Positions 7,607 to 14,189 of a stretch of 14,486 nucleotides of DNA are shown here, one piece after another; within the stretch, counting starts at the first letter, position 1, and each line of letters opens with the position of its first letter. Position numbers and translations under genes: made by a program. The DNA comes from UBA7672 sp036733305. GTDB taxonomy: Bacteria > Pseudomonadota > Alphaproteobacteria > Caulobacterales > Hyphomonadaceae. The stretch lies in NCBI GenBank assembly GCA_036733305.1, contig DAINAT010000093.1, positions 1 to 14,486 on the forward strand, in the 5' to 3' direction. A model generated the notes under the pieces. It made no database searches, was not told where the DNA came from, and saw nothing but the letters and a program-made list of their open reading frames with translations.

Positions 7607-7703
7607 TACCTATCCCTCACACTCTAGTCGGCCCGCTAGAAGCGGCTTCTTGGGCGTCTTAAGACAACATGCTGCTTGAAATCACAAGCCGCGGACTGAC
7701 GGT
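7607..7703 (-). other. rseP-bamA spacer with two short palindromes
   Basis: This 97-base spacer holds no gene. On either strand it contains a perfect 10-base palindrome GTCTTAAGAC (7656-7665) and a 13-base palindrome AGAAGC-C/G-GCTTCT (7638-7650). Neither is followed by a U tract, so they are poor terminators. A weak promoter-like pair (TTGTGA, 17 bases, TCTTAA) can be drawn on the minus strand, but it matches consensus poorly. An internal bamA promoter here is a reasonable guess, not a demonstrated one. Confidence 0.35.
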
Positions 7704-8909
7704 TCACGACCCCCCGGGCCAAAGCCGGGTGATGTCCTGCCAGGTGATCAAGAGCGCGAAGCTGACGAGGCATGCAAGCCCGATTGTCAGCCCGACTCTT
7801 TGCACTTTTTCGGGGATTTCCTTACCTGTGGCGGCTTCGGCAAGGCACATTACAGCCGCTCCACCATCCAGAATGGGAATCGGCAGCAGGTTGAAGAAGC
7901 CGACGCCGATCGACAGGAGGGCGGCAAGCTGCAGCAGACTCAGGGAGAGCTGGCTCAGCTTCTCCCAGATATCCACGTCCTTCTGTTTCAGGTGCAGGTC
8001 AGTGACCTTGTCGGCCAGGGTGAAAATTCCGACAGGTCCGGAGAGCTTGTCGATGCCTTCCTTACCGGTGACCAAACGCCGAAGTACGTTGACGGTCGCG
8101 CTGAGAGCATCGCCAGTCTGAGAGAAGCCATAACCGACCGCTTCCACAGGGTTGAGGCTGCGCATTTCCGTATCGCGCTGCGTCAGATGAATGCCGATCC
8201 GTCCGACCTTCTGCTTCATCTGAAGCACGGGGTTCGTTTCCTCGGTCTCGACGGGCGTTGCGGTCAAGGTGACCGGCGAACCATCCCGCAACACGCGATA
8301 CAAGACGGCTTCGCCGGCGCTGAGCTCGGTCATACGGTTGACGTCGCCCGCCATGGACACTTTGCGACCGCCAGCCTCAAGGACGATATCGCCCTTCTGG
8401 AAGCCTGCCGCGGAAGCCACGGAGTTAGGCAGAACGTCAGCGACAATGATTTCCTTCGCCTGCGGAACCCCAAAGGCAAAGCCGAGGAAGGCGAACACCG
8501 CGATCGCAAAAACGAAGTTTGAGAACGGACCGCCCAGCGACACCGCCAGACGCTTCATCGGGCCAAGCTCTGTGTATGGCTTGCCGACTAATTTGACGGG
8601 CTGAGAATCCGGCTTGGGCGCCGTATCCGATGTCGTTTGGCCTTCCGTGTCGCGCGTATCCGTCGGGGCCTGCATTTCCCCAACAAACTTCACAAAGCCG
8701 CCCAGCGGCAGCCAGTTCAAACGCCACCGCGTGCCGCGCTTGTCCCGCACTTCAAAAATCGGCCGGCCAAAACCAATGGCAAAGGATTCAACCGCAGCGC
8801 CGAAGCCCCGCCCTACCCAATAGTGCCCCAGCTCGTGGACCGTAATGACAACGGAGATGAGCAAAATGAACGGCAGCGCCGACCCCACGAGGGAGAAAAT
8901 GCCATCCAT
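7704..8909 (-). CDS. rseP: Site-2 intramembrane metalloprotease, RseP/MmpA family
   Basis: This family of zinc proteases cuts transmembrane segments inside the inner membrane: anti-sigma-E RseA in E. coli, and the polarity factor PodJ by MmpA in Caulobacter. The 401-residue protein has HELGH at 25-29 in the first membrane helix (zinc ligands His25 and His29, catalytic Glu26), a second membrane segment around 130-150, one PDZ domain (about 155-225, core NSVASAAGFQKGDIVLEAGG), the third zinc ligand in PIPILDGG (Asp348), and a last helix near 380-392. E. coli RseP has about 450 residues and two PDZ domains; one PDZ is normal for alphaproteobacterial members. A polar linker at about 84-110 follows GGFVKFVGE. 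ATG 8909 has GAGAGG nine bases upstream. The local substrate cannot be told from the sequence. Confidence 0.95.
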   Translation of the reverse strand: MDGIFSLVGSALPFILLISVVITVHELGHYWVGRGFGAAVESFAIGFGRPIFEVRDKRGTRWRLNWLPLGGFVKFVGEMQAPTDTRDTEGQTTSDTAPKPDSQPVKLVGKPYTELGPMKRLAVSLGGPFSNFVFAIAVFAFLGFAFGVPQAKEIIVADVLPNSVASAAGFQKGDIVLEAGGRKVSMAGDVNRMTELSAGEAVLYRVLRDGSPVTLTATPVETEETNPVLQMKQKVGRIGIHLTQRDTEMRSLNPVEAVGYGFSQTGDALSATVNVLRRLVTGKEGIDKLSGPVGIFTLADKVTDLHLKQKDVDIWEKLSQLSLSLLQLAALLSIGVGFFNLLPIPILDGGAAVMCLAEAATGKEIPEKVQRVGLTIGLACLVSFALLITWQDITRLWPGGS

Positions 8910-8945
8910 CAGTAGACGCCTCTCACAGTTAAGCCCCAGCCCGTC

Positions 8946-10130
8946 CTAAGCCGCCAACCGCAGCTTCTCGATCGTGCGCTGCCGAGCCCAGCGATCAAGT
9001 TCATACACGTCGTCATAGCTTGCTGGCGTCACCCCCGCCGCCGGCCCGCCCAGATAGTCCTCAAGCACTTCGCCTGCCGCTTGAGCGATCGTCAAGAAAC
9101 CTATCCGGCGCTGCAAAAAGGCCGCCACCGCTATTTCGTTCGCCCCATTCAGGACAATCGGTGCGCCGTTGCCCGCAGAGACCGCCCGTCTCGCAAGCCC
9201 CAACGCAGGAAAACGCTGAGGATCAGGAGCCATGAAATCCAGCCTTCCGATCTTGGCGAGATCAAGGCGCTGAAGCCCCGGCAAGGGCATCCGATTGGGC
9301 CAAGACAAGGCGTAGGAGATCGGCGTGCGCATGTCCGGCATCCCCAACTGGGCGAGTACCGAGCCATCGTCGTAGGACACCAGACTGTGGATAATGGACT
9401 GCGGATGGACCAGGACATCGATCCGGCTGTCGGGAACATCGAACAAATAGGCCGCTTCGAGCAGTTCGAGCCCCTTGTTCATCATGGTGGCGCAATCGAC
9501 TGAGATCTTCGCGCCCATGGCCCAGTTCGGGTGGGCGATCGCCTGCTCGGGCGTGGCCGCGGCCATTTCACCCAGCGTGGCATTGCGGAAGGGGCCACCC
9601 GAGGCGGTGAGGATCAGCTTCTCGACGCGCTCCGGACGATCGAGAACCTGGAAGATGGCATTGTGCTCGGAATCGATCGGCAGGAGCTTTGCGCCGGTTC
9701 GCTTGGCTTCCTGGCGGAGAAGCTTGCCGGCGCAGACCATGCTTTCCTTGTTGGCCAGCGCCACGCTGTTGCCGTGCTGGATGGCGGCCAGAGTGGCGGG
9801 CAGTCCGGCTATTCCCACGATGGCGGCGACAACTATATCGGCGGGCCGCGAGGCGGCTTCGACGATGGCCTGGCTGCCGGCGGCGGCTTCGACGCCTGAG
9901 CCAGCAAGGAGTGACTTCAATTCACCATAGAGGCTTTCGTCTGCGATGACGGCCAGTTCCGCTTTTGCCGCAATTGCCGATTTGGCGAGGGCGTCGACAT
10001 TGGAGTGAGCCGTCAGCGCGACTACGCCAAAATCAGGCGCGCCAGGGGCGCCGCCCTGCACGACGTCGAGGGTGGAGACGCCAACCGAGCCGGTTGCACC
10101 CAGAACTGATACACGCACGCGATTGCTCAT
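8946..10130 (-). CDS. dxr: 1-deoxy-D-xylulose 5-phosphate reductoisomerase
   Basis: Dxr (IspC) rearranges and reduces DXP to 2-C-methylerythritol 4-phosphate with NADPH, the committed step of the MEP isoprenoid pathway, which ultimately feeds the prenyl carrier made by UppS. The 394 residues match the family length (E. coli 398). GATGSVG (11-17) is the NADPH loop; ANKES (126-130) is conserved; PIDSEHNAIFQ (151-161) carries metal ligands Asp153 and Glu155; HPNWAMG (200-206) is the flexible active-site lid with Trp203; and MMNKGLE (216-222) gives Glu222 as third metal ligand. ATG 10130-10128 overlaps the cdsA TGA as ATGA, so translation is probably coupled. rseP begins 36 bases after its stop. 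Confidence 0.97.
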   Translation of the reverse strand: MSNRVRVSVLGATGSVGVSTLDVVQGGAPGAPDFGVVALTAHSNVDALAKSAIAAKAELAVIADESLYGELKSLLAGSGVEAAAGSQAIVEAASRPADIVVAAIVGIAGLPATLAAIQHGNSVALANKESMVCAGKLLRQEAKRTGAKLLPIDSEHNAIFQVLDRPERVEKLILTASGGPFRNATLGEMAAATPEQAIAHPNWAMGAKISVDCATMMNKGLELLEAAYLFDVPDSRIDVLVHPQSIIHSLVSYDDGSVLAQLGMPDMRTPISYALSWPNRMPLPGLQRLDLAKIGRLDFMAPDPQRFPALGLARRAVSAGNGAPIVLNGANEIAVAAFLQRRIGFLTIAQAAGEVLEDYLGGPAAGVTPASYDDVYELDRWARQRTIEKLRLAA

Positions 10131-11020
10131 CCGCCTGTCGCCGTTGCAAGCGCCGGCACGAGCGACGGCAGGAATTTGACAAAGACCGCGGCAGCCACGG
10201 TCGCGGCAATCAAGCCGTCGAGACGATCCAGAACGCCGCCATGACCCGGCACGAGGCCGGACGTGTCCTTGACGCCGTAGAGGCGCTTGAAGCGCGACTC
10301 CAGCAAGTCACCGCTTTGGCCGACGATCGAGAGGGCCAGGCTGAAGACGAGCCAGTGGACGAAGTCGCCGCCCGCTCCCCGCGCAACGGCAGCGCCTGCA
10401 AGGCCGGCGCAGACGAGCGCGCCAATGGCGCCTGTCCAGGTTTTGTTGGGGCTGTCTTTGGGGCTCAGCAAAGGGCCGCCGAACCCACGGCCAGCGAAAT
10501 AAGCCGCGATGTCGGTGGTCCAGACAATGACGAGGATAGCCATCAGGAAGAGCTGGCCGTTGGGCGTCGCCTCGCGAATCCAGACGAAACAGCCAAACGG
10601 CAGCGACACATAGATGGCGCCGAAGGCCATGGAGCTTGCGGAGCCCTTCCCCGCAAGCGCGACGCCGGCGCTGATGATGCAACCAACCAACGCAACCAGC
10701 GCGACGAGCTCGATGCCGCGCGGCGCAAGGAAAACCGCAGTAGCGGACGTCGCAGCGGTGACGGCGTAGAGGAGATACTTGGCCCAGGGCATTTCGGTTT
10801 GGGCTGCCATGCGTGTCCATTCGCAGGCAGCAACTGCGCCCGTGACAGCGGTGGCGATGATCAGAGGAAGTCCGCCCGTGTAGGCTGCCCACAGACCAAG
10901 CGGTGCGAGAACGGCAGCCGAGGCGACGCGGAGAAAGATCTCGCGCCGTCCGCTCGTGCGTGCCGGGGCTGCTTCAGGCGCCAAGGCCGCCGAACCGTCT
11001 GTCGCGACGCCGGTACGCAT
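10127..11020 (-). CDS. cdsA: Phosphatidate cytidylyltransferase
   Basis: CdsA makes CDP-diacylglycerol from CTP and phosphatidic acid in the inner membrane, the branch point for all phospholipids. The product is about 297 residues, with several hydrophobic segments (roughly 32-70, 83-125, 133-147, 157-175, 198-214, 223-236, 268-285). The family signature is intact near the C-terminus: QSGDLLESRFKR (236-247) followed by GLVPGHGGVLDRLDG (256-270), with residue numbers counted from the TTG one codon upstream. SPKDSPNKTWTG (187-198) is also conserved. ATG 11020-11018 is preferred over the adjacent TTG at 11023 because AAGG sits about six bases before it. The start lies inside uppS, giving a 47-base overlap; the end overlaps dxr by 4 bases. 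The first 25 residues are Ala-rich and poorly conserved. Confidence 0.95.
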   Translation of the reverse strand: MRTGVATDGSAALAPEAAPARTSGRREIFLRVASAAVLAPLGLWAAYTGGLPLIIATAVTGAVAACEWTRMAAQTEMPWAKYLLYAVTAATSATAVFLAPRGIELVALVALVGCIISAGVALAGKGSASSMAFGAIYVSLPFGCFVWIREATPNGQLFLMAILVIVWTTDIAAYFAGRGFGGPLLSPKDSPNKTWTGAIGALVCAGLAGAAVARGAGGDFVHWLVFSLALSIVGQSGDLLESRFKRLYGVKDTSGLVPGHGGVLDRLDGLIAATVAAAVFVKFLPSLVPALATATGG

Positions 11021-11726
11021 CAATCGCCTTCGCGAGGCTCTCCTTGGTGAAATCAGGCCACAGCACGTCCATGAACATCAGCTCGGCATATGCCCCACTC
11101 CACAGCAGGAAGTTGCTGAGCCGGAGTTCACCGCTGGTGCGGATGACCATATCCGGGTCGGGCGATTCGGCAGTCCACACCATCCGGGAGACCATAGCCT
11201 CGTCGATCTGCTCCGACTTCAGCGAGCCGGCCTCCACCTTGCGCGCGATGTCGCGCATGGCGGCGACAATCTCTCCGCGGCCGCCATAGTTGAAGGCGAT
11301 GTTGAGAGTGAGACGCGTGTTGTCTTTCGTCTTCTCGACCGCTTCGTCGATCAGCGAGAGAATGTCGTCGTTCAGGCCTTCACGTGAACCTATGATGCGG
11401 ATGCGGACGCCATCCTTGTGCAGGCGCGCGAGGTCACGGCGAACGAACACGCGAAGGAGGTCGAACAATGCGTCGATTTCCTGCTGCGGCCGGTTCCAGT
11501 TTTCCGTCGAGAACGCATAGACGCTCAGGTGGGACAGGCCCAGATCGCGGCTGGCTTCCACGGCGCGCCGCAAAGCCTCAACGCCTTCCTTGTGTCCGAG
11601 TGCGCGCGGCAACCCCCTCGCCTTCGCCCAACGCCCGTTGCCATCCATGATGATGGCGACGTGACGCGGCGGCTGGCGCAGCGTCGCGACGTCGGAGTTG
11701 CTCGAGGAGGATTTTAGCTCGCTCAC
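10974..11726 (-). CDS. uppS: Undecaprenyl diphosphate synthase (cis-prenyltransferase)
   Basis: UppS adds isopentenyl units in cis to farnesyl diphosphate, giving the C55 lipid carrier for peptidoglycan and polysaccharide export. The 250-residue protein has every family motif: RHVAIIMDGNGRWAKARG (21-38) with catalytic Asp28, YAFSTENW (70-77), NIAFNYGGRGE (142-152), and DPDMVIRTSGELRLSNF (190-206) followed by WSGAYAEL with Glu215, matching Mg-binding Glu213 of E. coli. A Ser-rich stretch (residues 6-11) precedes the core. Start GTG at 11726-11724 overlaps the frr stop as GTGA; no strong Shine-Dalgarno is seen, so translation is likely coupled to frr. The 3' end overlaps cdsA by 47 bases. Confidence 0.96.
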   Translation of the reverse strand: MSELKSSSSNSDVATLRQPPRHVAIIMDGNGRWAKARGLPRALGHKEGVEALRRAVEASRDLGLSHLSVYAFSTENWNRPQQEIDALFDLLRVFVRRDLARLHKDGVRIRIIGSREGLNDDILSLIDEAVEKTKDNTRLTLNIAFNYGGRGEIVAAMRDIARKVEAGSLKSEQIDEAMVSRMVWTAESPDPDMVIRTSGELRLSNFLLWSGAYAELMFMDVLWPDFTKESLAKAIDAYRRRDRRFGGLGA

Positions 11727-12283
11727 ACCTGCATAATCTCTTCAGACTTGGTCTTCAGCAGGTCGTCGATGGCGGTGACGTGCTTGTCAGTGATCTTCTG
11801 GACGTCATTGGAACGTCCCTTCACCTGATCTTCGCTGAGATCGCCAGCCTTTTCCATGCGCTTGAGCAGGTCGTTACCATCGCGACGCACGTTGCGGACC
11901 GCCACCTTGGCGTTCTCCGCGAACTGACCAGCGAGCTTCTGCAGATCACGACGACGCTCTTCCGAGAGCGGCGGGATCGGAATGCGGAGCGTCTGGCCAT
12001 CGGTGATCGGGTTGAGGCCAAGCGGAGCTTCGCGGATCGCACGGTCAGTGGCGCCAACAAGGCTCTTGTCCCACACGCTGACGCTGAGCATGCGCGCATC
12101 TACGGCGCTGACCGACGCGACCTGGTTCAGCGGCGTCGAGGCGCCGTAGGCCATTACGTGGATGGTATCGAGCAGATGGATCGAGGCGCGGCCGGTACGC
12201 AGACCCGAGAACTCCGTCTTCAGCGACGCAAGCGCTCCATCCATGCGCTTCTCGAGCGACTTGAGGTCGAATGTCTCTGGCAT
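11723..12283 (-). CDS. frr: Ribosome recycling factor
   Basis: RRF, with EF-G, splits post-termination ribosomes in the cytoplasm. The 186-residue product matches E. coli (185) across its length: FSGLRTGRASIHLLD (about 25-39) in domain I, PLGLNPITDGQTLRIPIPPLSEERR (about 87-111, in two halves either side of the hinge), and AKVAVRNVRRDGND (about 124-137). Two ATG codons are in tandem, 12286 and 12283. The Shine-Dalgarno AAGGGAGG (12289-12296) lies only two bases before the first and five before the second, so the second is slightly preferred; the difference is one residue. pyrH ends 8 bases before the first ATG and the uppS GTG overlaps the stop. Confidence 0.96.
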   Translation of the reverse strand: MPETFDLKSLEKRMDGALASLKTEFSGLRTGRASIHLLDTIHVMAYGASTPLNQVASVSAVDARMLSVSVWDKSLVGATDRAIREAPLGLNPITDGQTLRIPIPPLSEERRRDLQKLAGQFAENAKVAVRNVRRDGNDLLKRMEKAGDLSEDQVKGRSNDVQKITDKHVTAIDDLLKTKSEEIMQV

Positions 12284-12288
12284 CATTA

Positions 12289-12296
12289 CCTCCCTT
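12289..12296 (-). promoter_or_regulatory. Strong Shine-Dalgarno of frr overlapping the pyrH stop
   Basis: AAGGGAGG on the minus strand shares two A residues with the pyrH stop codon TAA (12297-12295). It is close to the full anti-16S complement and should let ribosomes ending on pyrH restart on frr. Its spacing favours the second of the two tandem ATG codons. Confidence 0.75.
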
Positions 12297-13029
12297 ACGA
12301 TTTCATCTTGCCGATAGTCGTCGAGACGCCCTGGCCCTGAAGGACCTTGTTGAGGGCGCCCTTCTCCCGAATACGGAAGACGACGATCGGAATCTTGTTT
12401 TCCTTGAGTAGGCTGATGGCCGTTGCATCCATCACCTTCAGCTCTTTCGACAGCACTTCCATGTAGTCGAGCGTATCGAAGCGCGTGGCGTCCGGGTCCG
12501 CCTTCGGATCGGCGGTGTAGACACCATCGACCTGCGTGCCCTTGAGCATCGCATCACAGTTCATCTCGGCGGCGCGAAGAGCGGCGCCAGTGTCGGTCGT
12601 GAAGAACGGGTTGCCCGTGCCGGCCGCGAAGATAACAACGCGGTTCTTTTCCATGTGACGGATGGCGCGACGGCGAATGAACGGTTCGCAGATCGACATC
12701 ATCGGGATGCCCGACTGCACGCGCGTCGGCACGCCGATGTTCTCAAGCGCGTTCTGCATCACCAGCGCGTTCATGACGGTCGCCAGCATGCCCATATGGT
12801 CGGCCTGCGCGCGTTCCATGCCCGCATCGACGCCCCATTTGCCGCGCCAGATATTGCCGCCGCCGATGACGAGGCAGATCTGGCAACCCAGTTCGATCGC
12901 GGACTTTACCTCTTCGGCGTATTTCGTGACCGCGGGAACATCGATCCCATAGCCCTGGTCGCCCATCAGGGCTTCGCCTGAGATCTTCAGCAGGACACGC
13001 TTGTATTTGAGGTCGCCCTGACCTGTCAT
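12295..13029 (-). CDS. pyrH: Uridylate kinase (UMP kinase)
   Basis: PyrH phosphorylates UMP to UDP with ATP, as a hexamer, supplying UTP, CTP and UDP-sugars, including those used by the Lpx enzymes in this window. The 244-residue product belongs to the amino-acid-kinase fold: KISGEALMG (15-23), VIGGGNIWRG (54-63), AGTGNPFFTTDTGAALRA (136-153) and DGVYTADP (168-175) are all present, and length equals the family norm (E. coli 241). The frame stays open to 13083, but ATG 13029-13027 has GAGG eight bases upstream and gives the usual N-terminus (YKRVLLKISGEAL). The longer version would run through a stem-loop and has no support. The 88-base gap after tsf holds two stem-loops. Confidence 0.96.
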   Translation of the reverse strand: MTGQGDLKYKRVLLKISGEALMGDQGYGIDVPAVTKYAEEVKSAIELGCQICLVIGGGNIWRGKWGVDAGMERAQADHMGMLATVMNALVMQNALENIGVPTRVQSGIPMMSICEPFIRRRAIRHMEKNRVVIFAAGTGNPFFTTDTGAALRAAEMNCDAMLKGTQVDGVYTADPKADPDATRFDTLDYMEVLSKELKVMDATAISLLKENKIPIVVFRIREKGALNKVLQGQGVSTTIGKMKS

Positions 13030-13055
13030 TGTCGCATCCTCGCCACTTGCATCAA

Positions 13056-13079
13056 CGGCCCGGCGCAAGCGCCGGGCCG
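13056..13079 (-). other. GC-rich stem-loop upstream of pyrH
   Basis: Arms 13056-13066 and 13069-13079 are perfect 11-base reverse complements (CGGCCCGGCGC and its complement) around a two-base centre. Read on the minus strand it lies between tsf and pyrH and ends 26 bases before the pyrH ATG. Only TT follows, so it is not a classical intrinsic terminator. It may protect the 3' end of the rpsB-tsf message or modulate read-through into pyrH. Confidence 0.6.
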
Positions 13080-13092
13080 CCAAACTCTACCC

Positions 13093-13111
13093 GCGAAACC
13101 ATCGGTTTCGC
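13093..13111 (-). other. Stem-loop just after tsf
   Basis: GCGAAACC (13093-13100) and GGTTTCGC (13104-13111) are perfect 8-base complements with a three-base loop, starting seven bases after the tsf stop on the minus strand. No U run follows. Together with the next stem-loop it fills about half the tsf-pyrH spacer. Confidence 0.55.
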
Positions 13112-13118
13112 AAAGGTT

Positions 13119-14051
13119 TTACTCTTTCGGTTTGCTGAACGAGGCGACTTCGGCCGCGAAGTCGTTCACGGCCTTCTCAATGCCCTCGCCGACTTCGAAT
13201 TTCACGAAGCCTTTGAGCGTAACTTCAGCGCCCATGTTCTTGCCGGCGGTCTCGATGAACTTACCGACGGTGACATCGGGGTCCATCACGAAGGCCTGCT
13301 CCACCAGAACTGATTCCTGGTAGAATTTGCGAATACGGCCCTCGACCATCTTCTCGACGACGTTGGCCGGCTTGCCGGATTCCGAAGCGATCGCGGTCTG
13401 GATCTGACGCTCTTTTTCAACCACAGCCGGGTCAAGCTCGGCAGTGGTGGCAGCCAGCGGCTTCATCGAGGCGATGTGCATGGCGACCTTGCGGCCGAGA
13501 TCCGTCAGGCGCGACTTGTCGCCCGAGGATTCCAGAGCGACGAGCACGCCGATCTTGCCGAGGCCTTCAGCAGCCACGTTGTGGACGTAGGTGGCGACGA
13601 CGCCCTGCTTCACCGAAATTGCGGCGGCGCGGCGCAGCGACATGTTCTCGCCGATAGTGGCGACGAGGCTTTGCAGCATCTCGTTGACCGTACCGTCACC
13701 TTCCGGAGCGGGGGCGTGAGCGACTTTGACGACGTCGCCGTTTTCCTTGAGCGCAACGTTCGCGATGCCGCGCACGGCTTTCTGGAAGCCTTCGTTGCGG
13801 GCGACGAAGTCGGTCTCCGAGTTCACTTCAACAAGAGCGGCGGAGTTTTCGCCGGTCGCGACGCCAATCAGGCCTTCGGCCGCAACGCGGTCAGCTTTTT
13901 TGGCGGCTTTCAGGATGCCCTTCTCGCGCAGCCAATCGGAAGCCGCTTCGATGTCGCCAGCAGTTTCGACGAGCGCCTTCTTGGCGTCCATCATGCCTGC
14001 ACCGGTCTTGTCGCGCAGCTGTTTCACGAGCGCGGCGGTAATGTCGGCCAT
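13119..14051 (-). CDS. tsf: Translation elongation factor Ts
   Basis: EF-Ts recharges EF-Tu by releasing GDP. The 310-residue product starts MADITAALVKQLRDKTGAGMMDAKKAL, the family N-terminal (UBA-like) domain. It has LREKGILKAAKKADRVAAEG (41-60) and the EF-Tu-contacting TDFVARN (80-86), then two core subdomains to about residue 270, and a C-terminal region ending in the Lys/Pro tail SKPKE. ATG 14051-14049 has a strong AGGAGG (14057-14062) five bases upstream. An in-frame ATG 30 bases further up would begin inside the outer stem of the spacer stem-loop and adds residues unlike the family. It follows rpsB, as in most bacteria, across a 138-base structured spacer. Length is slightly above E. 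coli (283), normal for alphaproteobacteria. Confidence 0.97.
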   Translation of the reverse strand: MADITAALVKQLRDKTGAGMMDAKKALVETAGDIEAASDWLREKGILKAAKKADRVAAEGLIGVATGENSAALVEVNSETDFVARNEGFQKAVRGIANVALKENGDVVKVAHAPAPEGDGTVNEMLQSLVATIGENMSLRRAAAISVKQGVVATYVHNVAAEGLGKIGVLVALESSGDKSRLTDLGRKVAMHIASMKPLAATTAELDPAVVEKERQIQTAIASESGKPANVVEKMVEGRIRKFYQESVLVEQAFVMDPDVTVGKFIETAGKNMGAEVTLKGFVKFEVGEGIEKAVNDFAAEVASFSKPKE

Positions 14052-14073
14052 ATTATCCTCCTGGACTTCGTAT

Positions 14074-14119
14074 CGGCCCAAAAGCGCCTGGAACCTTGTT
14101 CCAAGCGCTATATGGGCCG
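14074..14119 (-). terminator. Attenuator-like stem-loop with U run before tsf
   Basis: In minus-strand RNA, 14109-14098 pairs with 14094-14083 (12 pairs, one G-U) around a three-base loop. It is followed by U residues (complement of A at 14083-14080), an intrinsic-terminator shape. An outer stem, TGGGCCG at 14113-14119 with CGGCCCA at 14074-14080, can extend it by seven pairs across a small internal loop. The tsf Shine-Dalgarno lies outside, 12 bases further on. The U run is short, so partial termination between rpsB and tsf is more likely than complete stop. Confidence 0.55.
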
Positions 14120-14139
14120 GCTGTAACAGATTTCCGGCC
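14115..14139 (-). other. Stem-loop competing with the attenuator's outer stem
   Basis: GGCCGG (14115-14120) and CCGGCC (14134-14139) form a six-pair stem, with a possible inner CTG/CAG pairing. Bases 14115-14119 are also needed for the outer stem of the next hairpin (with 14074-14080), so the two folds exclude each other. Confidence 0.5.
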
Positions 14140-14182
14140 TTGCCGGACCGCCAACAGATGGTGATCTGCTGACGGTCCGCAA
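14140..14182 (-). other. Long stem-loop directly after rpsB
   Basis: Bases 14144-14159 pair with 14164-14179 (16 pairs in a row around a four-base loop), then three more pairs (14140-14142 with 14180-14182) across a one-base bulge at 14143. The two non-Watson-Crick positions are G-U in minus-strand RNA but would be A-C in plus-strand RNA, which supports a role in the rpsB-tsf transcript. It begins seven bases after the rpsB stop. No U run follows, so an mRNA-stabilising 3' structure is plausible. Confidence 0.65.
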
Positions 14183-14189
14183 TAGCGCC

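Noticed and set aside
6371..7627. 418-codon open frame on the plus strand opposite bamA
   Set aside because: It is a shadow of the bamA codon pattern on the other strand. The translation is rich in Arg/Val/Asp without any recognisable domain, and bamA itself is fully conserved here.
7640..7700. CtrA-type TTAA-N7-TTAA site or sigma promoter upstream of bamA
   Set aside because: Only one TTAA half-site is present and the best -35/-10 pair matches consensus poorly.
9965..11050. 361-codon open frame on the plus strand opposite dxr, cdsA and uppS
   Set aside because: Arg-rich composition with no domain, crossing three conserved genes; explained by codon bias.
13030..13083. N-terminal extension of pyrH (18 residues)
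   Set aside because: Arg/Ala-rich translation of a stem-loop region; the ATG at 13029 has a good Shine-Dalgarno and gives the family N-terminus.
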